64,000 nucleotides of DNA from Actinomadura nitritigenes. Its GTDB lineage: Bacteria > Actinomycetota > Actinomycetes > Streptosporangiales > Streptosporangiaceae. The notes under the pieces were generated by a model, which was not told the DNA's origin, did not search any database, and saw nothing but the letters and a program-made list of their open reading frames with translations. Location of the stretch: NCBI RefSeq assembly GCF_017573545.1, contig NZ_JAGEOK010000010.1:1-64000 (forward strand). Direction: 5' to 3'. The first letter of the stretch is position 1; each line of letters starts with the position of its first letter. The position numbers were made by a program, and so were the translations under genes. This document shows positions 8,305 to 15,735 of this stretch, piece by piece.

Positions 8305-8799
8305 TCAGCGCAGAAGCCCCTCGTCCGGTTCGCCGCCGTGATCGACGTCGAGGCCGACGACCGACAGGCATCCGGTGCAGATCCACTCGGCGATGACGGC
8401 CTCGGAGTTCAGGCCGTGCGCCCGGTAGGGGCGGTCGACCCAGCGGCGCCGCATCCCGTGCCCGCACGAGGAGTGCAGCAGGCGCCCGCAGGTCGGGCAC
8501 GGCCAGACGTCCTCGCAGCGCCGGTCGCACTGCGGGCACAGCGGCGACTCGTAGTGCTCGGCCGGGTCGGGGAGGTCCAGCTCGTCCCGCCACTCGTGCT
8601 CGAGGTCGAGGTACTCGTCGCCGGGCCAGTGGTGGTCGGCCAGCCACGCCAGGTACTCCTCCTCTCCGGGTGCGAGCACGGCCGTCAGCGACTCGGGGTG
8701 CTCGTCGCGCAGGGGTCGTCGCCCGGCGCGCCGCGCGGAGGCCAGCAGGGTCAGCAGGCCGAGGAGCGCGGCCGCTGCCAGGCCAGTCGCCAGGGGCAT
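8305..8799 (-). CDS. Single-TM acidic protein with C-terminal zinc-ribbon/RING-like domain
   Basis: The 164-residue product starts with a membrane helix (PLATGLAAAALLGLLTLLA). It then repeats the motif series of the paralogue at 4553-4873: HPESLTAVLAPG, EEYLAWLA and WPGDEYLDLEH. Unlike that paralogue it carries a cysteine-rich domain at residues about 85-150: CPQCDRRCEDVWPCPTC, then LLHSSCGHGMRRRWVD and WICTGC. This looks like a zinc ribbon or treble-clef module. An AAGGA site precedes the ATG. No known function. I infer a membrane-anchored scaffold or adaptor. Confidence 0.78.
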   Translation of the reverse strand: MPLATGLAAAALLGLLTLLASARRAGRRPLRDEHPESLTAVLAPGEEEYLAWLADHHWPGDEYLDLEHEWRDELDLPDPAEHYESPLCPQCDRRCEDVWPCPTCGRLLHSSCGHGMRRRWVDRPYRAHGLNSEAVIAEWICTGCLSVVGLDVDHGGEPDEGLLR

Positions 8800-8811
8800 C
8801 GCGGCGTCCTT

Positions 8812-8824
8812 ACATGATCTTGCG
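8812..8824 (-). promoter_or_regulatory. Upstream motif shared with the gene at 4553-4873
   Basis: The minus strand reads CGCAAGATCATGT, one base shorter than the copy at 4906-4919. Its ATG is followed directly by TAA, which shows that this ATG is not the translation start. Confidence 0.4.
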
Positions 8825-9095
8825 GCGGGAAAGTCCGATCATGAATTCACTTCACAAAACCCTGCGAACGGTACAAGAAAGGCTCTTAACGGAAAAGTCG
8901 ATCAGAAAAGAATCTTCGCCTGGCTCATGATCGGGTGGGGGGCCGAAACCCCGGCCGGGCGCGGTCCGGAACCCGTACGGCCTGGGGAATCGGGGGCATC
9001 CGAGCGTCGCGGAGCCCGCGGCGGCGGCGCCGCCGGTTTCACTCTCCGCTGAATCCGGCCTCCCTCCGCCGCCGATCCCCGCGGCCCGCGGATGA
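8825..9095. other. Intergenic, AT-rich patch
   Basis: Most of this interval before the methyltransferase stop is ordinary GC-rich DNA, but 8835-8930 is distinctly AT-rich for the window. It probably holds the promoter of the gene at 8305-8799. A 29-codon ORF at 8841-8930 lies here, but its codon use is unlike the neighbouring genes. Confidence 0.4.
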
Positions 9096-9911
9096 TCAGT
9101 CCTTGCGTCCCATCACCGCCGCCATCTGGGTGTGCAGCGGGTGCTCCAGCGGGCCCTTCGGCCCGTTCGGGCGCCATTCCGTCACGTTCGCGACGCCGGG
9201 CTCCAGGATCGTCAGCCCGTCCATGAACCCCTCGATCTGCGACGCGGGCCGGAAGTACGACCCGCCGAGGCCCGACTGGAGGATCCGCTTGGCCTCCTCG
9301 ACGCGCGGGTCGTCGCCGGCGTCGTGCAGGTGCGTCAGCACGACGTGGCTGCCCTTCGGCAGGAACGGGTGCAGCGCCCCCACGACGGCGGCCGGGTCCC
9401 GCTCGTCCGGCACGTGGTGGATGATCGCGGCGAGGATCAGCGCCACCGGCCGGTCGAGGTCGATCAGCCCGGTCAGCGCCGGGTCGTTGAAGATCTTCTC
9501 CGGCTCGTAGAGGTCGCCCTGGATGAACGTGGCCACGCCCCGCTCGGTGAGCAGCGCCCGGCCGTGCGCCAGCACGATCGGGTCGTTGTCCACGTACACC
9601 ACCCGGGCGTCCGGGTTCGCCGAGCGGGCGAACTGGTGCACGTTGGACGAGGTCGGGAGCCCCGACCCGATGTCCACGAACTGGTCGATCCCGACCTCGC
9701 CCGCCAGGTACTCCACCGCCCGCCCGATCGCGACCCGGTTGCCCTGCGCGACGACCGGCGCCTCCGGCACGAGCTGCATCACCATGTCGGCCACCTCGCG
9801 GTCGGCGGCGAAGTTGTCCTTGCCGCCGAGGAAGTAGTCGTACACCCGTGCGAACGTCGGCGTGGAGGTGTCGATGCCGGGAGGCGCGCTCTCCGGGAGT
9901 TCGTCGGCCAC
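9096..9911 (-). CDS. SAM-dependent methyltransferase, DUF574 family (second copy)
   Basis: The 271-residue protein has the DUF574 hallmarks IDTSTPTFARVYDYFLGGKD, FVDIGSGLPTSSNVH, VVYVDNDPIVLAHG and ILAAIIHHVPDE. It is a paralogue of the gene at 283-1086. GTG 9911 is preferred because AGAAGGA lies eight bases upstream. The ATG at 9974 would add a basic leader not seen in the other copy. The substrate is unknown. Confidence 0.9.
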   Translation of the reverse strand: MADELPESAPPGIDTSTPTFARVYDYFLGGKDNFAADREVADMVMQLVPEAPVVAQGNRVAIGRAVEYLAGEVGIDQFVDIGSGLPTSSNVHQFARSANPDARVVYVDNDPIVLAHGRALLTERGVATFIQGDLYEPEKIFNDPALTGLIDLDRPVALILAAIIHHVPDERDPAAVVGALHPFLPKGSHVVLTHLHDAGDDPRVEEAKRILQSGLGGSYFRPASQIEGFMDGLTILEPGVANVTEWRPNGPKGPLEHPLHTQMAAVMGRKD

Positions 9912-10136
9912 GCGTGCGGCTCCTTCTGTCGGACCCCGGAGCGGACGCGCGCGGGGCGGAACGAGATGGCCCAAGGGTAGGCCGATCCGCCGTTTCCGGC
10001 CGGGTTTTCAGGGCTTTGCCCGGCAAGTTCTGGCACCGGGTGCGGTTTTCCGCAGGGCCCGGCTGCGGCGCGCGCCCGGACGGGTCGGCGGCCCGCTCCA
10101 TGGTGGCGGGAACGCCCGGTTCCTAGCGTCGAGGAC

Positions 10137-10859
10137 ATGATCGAGACGACGTACGCGTGGGCGTCCGCGGTGGCCGGCGGCGAGCCGTCCGGCGGGATCA
10201 CCGGATGGGCGACGCATCTGATGGAGCGGCTCGGCGCGCCCGGCGCCGGGGTGGCGATCGCGCTGGAGAACCTCTTCCCGCCGCTGCCGAGCGAGGTGAT
10301 CCTCCCGCTCGCCGGCTTCACCGCCGCGCAGGGCCGGATGAGCCTGGCCGCCGCGCTGGTATGGACGACGCTGGGCTCGGTGATCGGCGCGCTGGCCCTC
10401 TACGGCGTCGGCGCGCTGATCGGCCGGGACCGGATCCGCGCGCTGGTCGCGCGGCTCCCGCTGGTGAAGCTCGCCGACCTCGACCGCACCGAGGCGTGGT
10501 TCGCCCGGCACGGCGGCAAGGCGGTGTTCTTCGGCCGGATGATCCCGATCTTCCGGAGCCTGATCTCCGTCCCGGCCGGGCTGGAGCGGATGCGGATGGC
10601 CGCCTTCCTCGTCTACACGACGCTGGGGAGCCTGCTGTGGAACACGGTGTTCGTGCTGGCCGGGTACTGGCTCGGCGACAACTGGACGGCGGTCCAGGAC
10701 CTCGTCGGCGTCTACTCCAAGGCGGTGGTCGCGGTGGTGGCCGTCGCGGTCGCGGCCTTCCTGGCGGTGCGTATCGTGAAGGCCCGCGGTGGACGGCACC
10801 GCGGCGCCTCCGCCCGGCAGCACCCCCACCGAGAACTCGAACGTGACCGCATCCTCTGA
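10137..10859 (+). CDS. DedA family membrane protein
   Basis: The 240-residue protein has the DedA (SNARE-associated/VTT) layout. An amphipathic re-entrant segment ENLFPPLPSEVILPLAGF is followed by membrane helices and the conserved FFGRMIPIFRSLISVPAG motif, in which the Arg and the G-x-x-P turn are typical. Family members act as lipid scramblases or flippases, or affect proton-motive-force-dependent processes, in the cytoplasmic membrane. The C-terminus is basic and overlaps the downstream histidine kinase gene, suggesting cotranscription with the two-component pair. Confidence 0.92.
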   Translation: MIETTYAWASAVAGGEPSGGITGWATHLMERLGAPGAGVAIALENLFPPLPSEVILPLAGFTAAQGRMSLAAALVWTTLGSVIGALALYGVGALIGRDRIRALVARLPLVKLADLDRTEAWFARHGGKAVFFGRMIPIFRSLISVPAGLERMRMAAFLVYTTLGSLLWNTVFVLAGYWLGDNWTAVQDLVGVYSKAVVAVVAVAVAAFLAVRIVKARGGRHRGASARQHPHRELERDRIL

Positions 10860-12039
10860 CCCGCCGCCCGCACCGCGCCGCGGCCCTCGCGCGATGGCCG
10901 CCGCGGCGGCGCGGGCCGGGGCCGGCCTGCTGCTCGGCGCGGTCACCGCCGCCGTGGAGGTGGTCCTGCTGGCGGCCGCGGCGCTGCTCATGGCGTACGC
11001 GCTGGCGTTCTCGCGCGGGCAGCGGGCCGTGCCGGGCGTCGTCGCGGACGGCGCGCGCCGCCTCACCGAGCTGGAACGCCGCCGGCTGGCGTTCCTCGGC
11101 GAGACCGGCGCCGCCGAGTACGGTCCGCTGCGCGCCCTCGCCTACCTCGTCCTGCGGGTCCCGGTCGGGCTGCTCGGCGGGGCCATCCTCACCCTGATCG
11201 GCTACGGCGCCGCCATGGTCGCCGAACTCGCGGTGAGCTGGTGGATCACCGGGGACTACCTGGACGGCATCCGGCCGTCCTGGTGGATCGTCCTGTACAT
11301 CGGCGTCGCCGGGCTGGTCCTGCTGTTCCTGGCCGTCCAGGGGCTGGCCGGGGTGGCGGCGCTGGAGCGGGCGGTCGCGCGCCGCTGCCTCGGCCCGAGC
11401 CCCCTCGCCGAGTACGAGCGGCGGATCGCGCAGCTCTCCGTCACCCGCGCGCAGGTCGTCGACGCCGTGGACGACGAGCGCCGGCGCATCGAGCGCGACC
11501 TGCACGACGGCGTCCAGCAGCGGCTCGTCGCGCTCGGCATGCTGATCGGCCGCGCGCGCCGCGCCGGCGACCACGCGAGGGCCGCCGAGCTGCTGAGGCA
11601 GGCGCACGAGGAGTCGCGGCGGGCGCTGGAGGACCTCCGCGAGGTCGCCTGGCGGGTCTACCCGGCGGCGCTCGACGGCGAGGGGCTGCGGGCCGCGCTG
11701 GAATCGGTCGCCGAGCGGTCCGCGGTCCCGGTGACGATCGGCTACGACGTGCCGGGCCGCCCGCCGCACGCGGTCGAGACCGCCGCGTACTTCGTGGTCT
11801 GCGAGGCCGTCACGAACGCCGCCAAGCACGCCGGCGCCGGACGGGTACGCGTGGAGGTCGCGGGATCCGGGACAATGATCGGCGTGCGCATCGAGGACGA
11901 CGGGACCGGCGGGGCGGACCCGTCCGGCGGCGGGCTCGCCGGGCTGGCCCGCCGGGTCGCCGCGCTGGACGGGACGTTCGCCGTGCACAGCCCGCCCGGC
12001 GGCCCCACCGTGATCACCGCGGAGCTGCCGTGCGGGTGA
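10789..12039 (+). CDS. NarL-family sensor histidine kinase
   Basis: About four hydrophobic segments in the first 190 residues form the sensor. They are followed by a HisKA_3 dimerisation helix with the phospho-acceptor motif RIERDLHDGVQQRLVALGM and a HATPase_c domain (CEAVTNAAKHAGAGRVRVEV, then GGGLAGLARRVAALDG). It phosphorylates the response regulator encoded next, whose GTG overlaps its stop. GTG 10789 overlaps dedA by 71 nt; GTG 10843 is an alternative start. The stimulus is unknown. Confidence 0.9.
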   Translation: MDGTAAPPPGSTPTENSNVTASSDPPPAPRRGPRAMAAAAARAGAGLLLGAVTAAVEVVLLAAAALLMAYALAFSRGQRAVPGVVADGARRLTELERRRLAFLGETGAAEYGPLRALAYLVLRVPVGLLGGAILTLIGYGAAMVAELAVSWWITGDYLDGIRPSWWIVLYIGVAGLVLLFLAVQGLAGVAALERAVARRCLGPSPLAEYERRIAQLSVTRAQVVDAVDDERRRIERDLHDGVQQRLVALGMLIGRARRAGDHARAAELLRQAHEESRRALEDLREVAWRVYPAALDGEGLRAALESVAERSAVPVTIGYDVPGRPPHAVETAAYFVVCEAVTNAAKHAGAGRVRVEVAGSGTMIGVRIEDDGTGGADPSGGGLAGLARRVAALDGTFAVHSPPGGPTVITAELPCG

Positions 12040-12674
12040 TGCTGGCCGAGGACTCCACCCTGCTGCGCGAGGGCCTGGTGCGGCTGCTCGCCGAGGAGGG
12101 CCACGAGGTCGCGGCGGCCGTCGGCGACGGCGACGCGCTGATCGCGGCGGTCGCGGGCGGCCCGCCGGACGCGGTCGTCGTGGACGTCCGGATGCCGCCG
12201 ACGCACACCGACGAGGGCCTGCGCGCCGCGCTGGAGATCCGCCGCCGCTGGCCCGCCGTCGGCGTGCTCGTCCTGTCGCAGTACGTCGAGAAGCGCTACG
12301 CCGCCGAGCTGATCACCGCGGACACCGCCGGCGTCGGGTACCTGCTGAAGGACCGGGTGGCGCAGGTGGAGGAGTTCCTCGACGCGCTCGACCGCGTCGG
12401 CGCCGGCGGGGCCGCGTTCGATCCGGAGGTGGTGCGGCGGCTGCTGGCGCACAGCACGCACGCCGACCCGCTGTCCCGGCTGACCCCGCGCGAGCGCGAC
12501 GTCCTCGACCACATGGCCCAGGGCCACACGAACGCCTCGATCGCCGCGCACCTGCACGTCTCGCAGAGCGCGGTGGAGAAGCACGTCAACGCGATCTTCG
12601 ACAAGCTGGACCTGTCGCACGCCGCCGGCTACAGCCGCCGCGTGCTGGCGGTGCTGCGCTACCTCGGCTCCTGA
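12030..12674 (+). CDS. NarL/LuxR-type response regulator
   Basis: The 214-residue protein has a receiver domain (VMLAEDSTLLREGL with the acidic pocket, DAVVVDVRMPP with the phospho-acceptor Asp, and GYLLKDRV with the conserved Lys). A LuxR helix-turn-helix follows (LTPRERDVLDHMAQGHTNAS, then QSAVEKHVNAIFDKL). It is the cognate partner of the kinase at 10789-12039. GTG 12030 overlaps the kinase stop by 10 bases, with GGAG upstream. Confidence 0.93.
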   Translation: MRVMLAEDSTLLREGLVRLLAEEGHEVAAAVGDGDALIAAVAGGPPDAVVVDVRMPPTHTDEGLRAALEIRRRWPAVGVLVLSQYVEKRYAAELITADTAGVGYLLKDRVAQVEEFLDALDRVGAGGAAFDPEVVRRLLAHSTHADPLSRLTPRERDVLDHMAQGHTNASIAAHLHVSQSAVEKHVNAIFDKLDLSHAAGYSRRVLAVLRYLGS

Positions 12675-12701
12675 GAGCCGGTGACACGGGAGGAGACGAC
12701 C

Positions 12702-13220
12702 ATGGTCGGCAAGCTCGACTGGGAACCGGCCGCCGGGCGGACGGACCTGCTGGCGGACCCGGTGGCGGCCGCGATCGGCGGCGTCCCCGACGCCGAGGCC
12801 GCCGCGATCGATCCGGACCTGGCGGACACGGCGGCGTTCTGCGAGCGCTACGACGTGCCCCTGGAGGTCAGCGCCAACTGCGTCGTCGTCGCGGCCAAGC
12901 GCGGCGGCGAGGTGACGTACGCGGCGTGCATGGTGCTCGCCACCGACCGTGCCGACGTGAACGGCGCCGTCCGCAAGCACCTCGGCGCCCGCAAGGTCTC
13001 GTTCGCGCCGATGGACCAGGCCACCTCGCTCACCGGCATGGAGTACGGCGGCATCACCCCGGTGGGCCTGCCCGCCGGCTGGCCGGTGCTGGTGGACGAG
13101 GCGGTGGCCGCCGCGCCCCGGGTCGTCATCGGCAGCGGGCTCCGCAAGTCGAAGATCCTCCTGCCCGGCAAGGCGCTGGCCGGCCTGCCCGGCGCCGAGG
13201 TCATCGCCCTCGCCCAGTAG
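12702..13220 (+). CDS. YbaK/EbsC family aminoacyl-tRNA deacylase-like protein
   Basis: The 172-residue product shows the YbaK/ProX editing fold: TAAFCERYDVPLEVSANCVV, RKHLGARKVSFAPMDQATSL, GMEYGGITPVGLPAGWPVLV and VVIGSGLRKSKILLPGKAL. The conserved GG-x-x-P-x-G and the Lys of the VRKHLGA region fit trans-editing deacylases that hydrolyse mischarged Cys- or Ala-tRNA(Pro). ATG 12702 follows GGGAGGAG. It is two bases upstream of the HD-domain gene, so the two form an operon. Confidence 0.88.
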   Translation: MVGKLDWEPAAGRTDLLADPVAAAIGGVPDAEAAAIDPDLADTAAFCERYDVPLEVSANCVVVAAKRGGEVTYAACMVLATDRADVNGAVRKHLGARKVSFAPMDQATSLTGMEYGGITPVGLPAGWPVLVDEAVAAAPRVVIGSGLRKSKILLPGKALAGLPGAEVIALAQ

Positions 13221-13222
13221 CC

Positions 13223-13807
13223 GTGCCGTCCGACGCCCTGCGACGCGCCCTCACCGACCCCGGCCCGCGCCCGCTGCCGGACGAGGCCGCCCGGCTGCTG
13301 GAGGACCTGGACGCGCCGCCCCGCCTGGCGGCGCATCTGCGGGCCGTCCACGACGTCGCCGCCGAACTCCTCGCCTGGGCGGCCGACCGGCATCCGGCGC
13401 TCGCCGTGGACGCCGGGGCCGTCCTGTTCGGCGCGGCGACCCACGACATCGGCAAGGCCCTGCATCCGGAGGAGCTGTCGGGGCCCGGGTCGCGGCACGA
13501 GGAGGCGGGGCACGCGCTGCTCCGCGAACGCGGTGTCGAGGAGCGGCTGGCGCGCTTCGCCCGCACCCACGCGTCCTGGGACGCCCCCGGCATCGGCGCC
13601 GACGACCTGCTCGTCAGCCTCGCCGACAAGGTCTGGAAGGCCAAGCGCGTTCCCGGCCTCGAGGACCGCGTCGTGGACGTGCTGGCCGCCGCGTCCGGCG
13701 CCGAGAGGTGGGAGGTCTTCCTGGGGCTCGACGACGTCTGCGACCGGATCGCCGCCGGCGCGGACCGCCGCCTGGCCTTCCAGTCGGCCTATCCGGTCGT
13801 CGCCTGA
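13223..13807 (+). CDS. HD-domain phosphohydrolase-like protein
   Basis: The 194-residue protein contains HLRAVHDVAAELLAWAADR, then VLFGAATHDIGKAL (the HD pair) and HEEAGHALLRERGVEERLAR with a later SLADKVWKAKR. This is the metal-binding H...HD...D layout of HD hydrolases that act on nucleotides or phosphomonoesters. GTG 13223 begins two bases after the YbaK stop, indicating translational coupling. The substrate is not predictable. Confidence 0.85.
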   Translation: MPSDALRRALTDPGPRPLPDEAARLLEDLDAPPRLAAHLRAVHDVAAELLAWAADRHPALAVDAGAVLFGAATHDIGKALHPEELSGPGSRHEEAGHALLRERGVEERLARFARTHASWDAPGIGADDLLVSLADKVWKAKRVPGLEDRVVDVLAAASGAERWEVFLGLDDVCDRIAAGADRRLAFQSAYPVVA

Positions 13808-13824
13808 CCGCCGCGCGCGGCTGT

Positions 13825-13850
13825 GCGGCGGGGCCCCCGCGGCCCGCCGC
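13825..13850. terminator. GC hairpin between convergent genes
   Basis: GCGGCGGG at 13825-13832 pairs with CCCGCCGC at 13843-13850, with a self-complementary GC loop. It sits between the HD gene and the convergent flavoenzyme gene, and no T-tract follows. Confidence 0.5.
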
Positions 13851-13919
13851 GCCGCGTCGTGTCGATCGACATCGGGAGTAGACCCGGGGTCCGTCCGGAA
13901 ATCATCGCGCGGACCGGAA

Positions 13920-15014
13920 TCACCTCGGAATCGCGCCGACCCGGTAGGCGGTGCCGCCGGCGGCGCGGGCCCGGTCGAGCAGCGCCCGGTTGGCGGCGAG
14001 CATCTCCGGGACGGCCGCGCACCCGGGGGAGGCGGTCTTCAGGACGCTGAACAGCACCGGCTCCGGAGGCGCGGCGAGCATCGGCACGTGCCCGACGCGC
14101 AGCGCCTTGATCAGGACGACGCCGCTGAGCCCGAGATCGCGCGGCGCCATCTCCTCCAGCGTGGCCTCGATGACGGCGGCGGCGCGGTCCCGGGGCAGGA
14201 ACACCATGACCCACGGATGCGGCCGGGCCCACTCGCCGAGCGCGACGAGCTCCTCGACGTCGGTACGCATGCGGTCGGCGAACGCGAGGAAGGGCAGTTC
14301 CTCGGTCTCGGCCGTTCCCGGCGGGACCGGGCCGTCCCCGTACAGGGTCGCCTTGACCTCGTACCGCCACCCGTCGGGAGACGGTTTGGCCTGCCCCGCC
14401 ACGTCGTCGGCCGCGACCTCGCCCTGCACGCGCAGCAGACCGGCCGCGTCCCGGCAGGGGATCGTGCAGGTCAGCACCCGTTCCGGAGCCGGGACGAGGC
14501 GCAGCGCCGCGCTCGTGATCACGCCGTGCCGGCCGAGCCCGCCCCGGACCGCGTCGAACAGGTCCGGCCGGACGCGCGGCGAGCACGCGACGGCGCGCCC
14601 GCCGGCCACGACGTCGAGGCCGAGGACGTGGTCGGCCTGCGTCCCGTGCCGGTGCGAGGCGCCGCCGACCCCGCCCGCGGAGAGCGTCCCGCCGACGGTC
14701 ACGTCGAGGAAGTCGGTCAGCACGGGCGGCGCGAGGCCGTGCGGCAGCGTCGCCGCCAGCACCTCGCGCCACGTCGTCCCGGCGCCGGCGACCGCGCGCC
14801 CGGAGGCGACGTCCCCGACGCCGGCGAGGCCCCGCATGTCGAGGCAGATCCCGCTGGTCAGCGACTGGCCGAACGTCGAGTGCCCGCAGCCGCGGGGGAC
14901 CGCCTCCAGCCGCCGCGCCCGCGCCTCGCGCAGCGCCTCGACGACCTCGTCCGCGCCGGCCGGCCGCACCACCCGGACCGGTGCCCGCTCCACGATCCCG
15001 CCGAAGTCCCGCAT
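13920..15014 (-). CDS. FAD-binding oxidoreductase, cytokinin-dehydrogenase-like
   Basis: The 364-residue protein has a PCMH-type FAD domain. VPRGCGHSTFGQSL carries the His that is covalently flavinylated in the family, and VTVGGTLSAGGVGGASHRHG with ADHVLGLDVV matches the cytokinin dehydrogenase signature. A cytokinin-binding-like domain follows (RPHPWVMVFLPRDRAAAVI). It ends after RAAGGTAYRVGAIPR, about 40-60 residues short of plant enzymes, which continue with a YLPHY/GQ-x-F type ending. It may oxidise another amine or alcohol. The divergent-looking MarR gene lies just upstream on the same strand. Confidence 0.8.
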   Translation of the reverse strand: MRDFGGIVERAPVRVVRPAGADEVVEALREARARRLEAVPRGCGHSTFGQSLTSGICLDMRGLAGVGDVASGRAVAGAGTTWREVLAATLPHGLAPPVLTDFLDVTVGGTLSAGGVGGASHRHGTQADHVLGLDVVAGGRAVACSPRVRPDLFDAVRGGLGRHGVITSAALRLVPAPERVLTCTIPCRDAAGLLRVQGEVAADDVAGQAKPSPDGWRYEVKATLYGDGPVPPGTAETEELPFLAFADRMRTDVEELVALGEWARPHPWVMVFLPRDRAAAVIEATLEEMAPRDLGLSGVVLIKALRVGHVPMLAAPPEPVLFSVLKTASPGCAAVPEMLAANRALLDRARAAGGTAYRVGAIPR

Positions 15015-15098
15015 GGAACCGAGCGTCCCAGCACGGCCCCGTCCGGGGAACCCCGGCGGGCGCGCGCCGCGTCCGCGAGCGGGGTGCGGACGCGGCGG

Positions 15099-15560
15099 TC
15101 AGCGGGCGCGGAGGCGGTCGCCGACGCGGGTGAGGGCGTCCCCGAGCAGTTCGATCTCCTCGGCGGTGAGAACGTCGATGAGGGCCTCCCGGACCACCCT
15201 GCGGTGGCCGGGGCGGACGCGGTCGAGGGCCGCGGCGCCCTCCGCGGTGAGCTCCGCCCACACCGAGCGCCGGTCGGACGCGCAGCCGGTGCGCCTGACC
15301 AGGCCCACCTGCTCGAGGCGGCCGACCTGGTAGGTGAGCCGGCTCTTGGAGATCATCACCTCGCGGGCGAGGTCGGACATGCGCAGCCGGCCGCCGTCCG
15401 CCCCGCGCAGCCGCACCAGCACCTCGAACTCGGCGTGCGACAGCCCGCCGTCCCGCTTGAGCTGGCGTTCGATCGCGTGGTCGAGCAGGTGGCCGGCGGC
15501 CAGGAAGGCCGTCCAGGCGCGCAGCTCGGCCGGTTCGAGGGCGTCCCCCGCGTCCGTCAT
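15099..15560 (-). CDS. MarR family transcriptional regulator
   Basis: The 153-residue protein has a winged helix (LSHAEFEVLVRLRGADGGRL, then SDLAREVMISKSRLTYQVG) and the wing LVRRTGCASDRRSVWAELT. MarR proteins are dimeric repressors that release DNA on binding small phenolics or after thiol oxidation. It lies upstream of the cytokinin-dehydrogenase-like gene on the same strand with an 84-bp gap and may regulate both itself and that gene. Confidence 0.92.
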   Translation of the reverse strand: MTDAGDALEPAELRAWTAFLAAGHLLDHAIERQLKRDGGLSHAEFEVLVRLRGADGGRLRMSDLAREVMISKSRLTYQVGRLEQVGLVRRTGCASDRRSVWAELTAEGAAALDRVRPGHRRVVREALIDVLTAEEIELLGDALTRVGDRLRAR

Positions 15561-15566
15561 GTCGAG

Positions 15567-15603
15567 ATTCTAGTTGACGTGGATTCGAGCTGAAGTTTCT
15601 AGA
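15567..15603. promoter_or_regulatory. Direct-repeat region upstream of MarR gene
   Basis: ATTCTAGTTGA at 15567 and ATTCGAGCTGA at 15583 are near-identical 11-mers 16 bp apart, and TCTAG elements flank the segment. It is AT-rich and lies directly upstream of the MarR ATG, so it is a candidate promoter/operator. No strict palindrome is seen. Confidence 0.35.
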
Positions 15604-15735
15604 TGGTCTGAATTTGAACGACCTCTGCCACGGCCGCGCCAGTTGCACTTTCAACCACCGCCGAGAGGCATCGGTTACGGCCCCTGCGTGCGAATTGCCG
15701 CGCGCAGGGGCCGGGTGCCTTGCCAGGATGGCTCC

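Noticed and set aside
8841..8930. 29-codon ORF starting MNSLHKTLRT
   Set aside because: It is short, has AT-rich codons including TTA unlike neighbouring genes, and lies in a probable promoter region. No homologous family is recognised.
13789..13919. Frameshifted continuation of the cytokinin-dehydrogenase-like protein
   Set aside because: Reading the other minus-strand frames past 13920 gave no YLPHY, W-x-x-F or GQ-x-F type ending.
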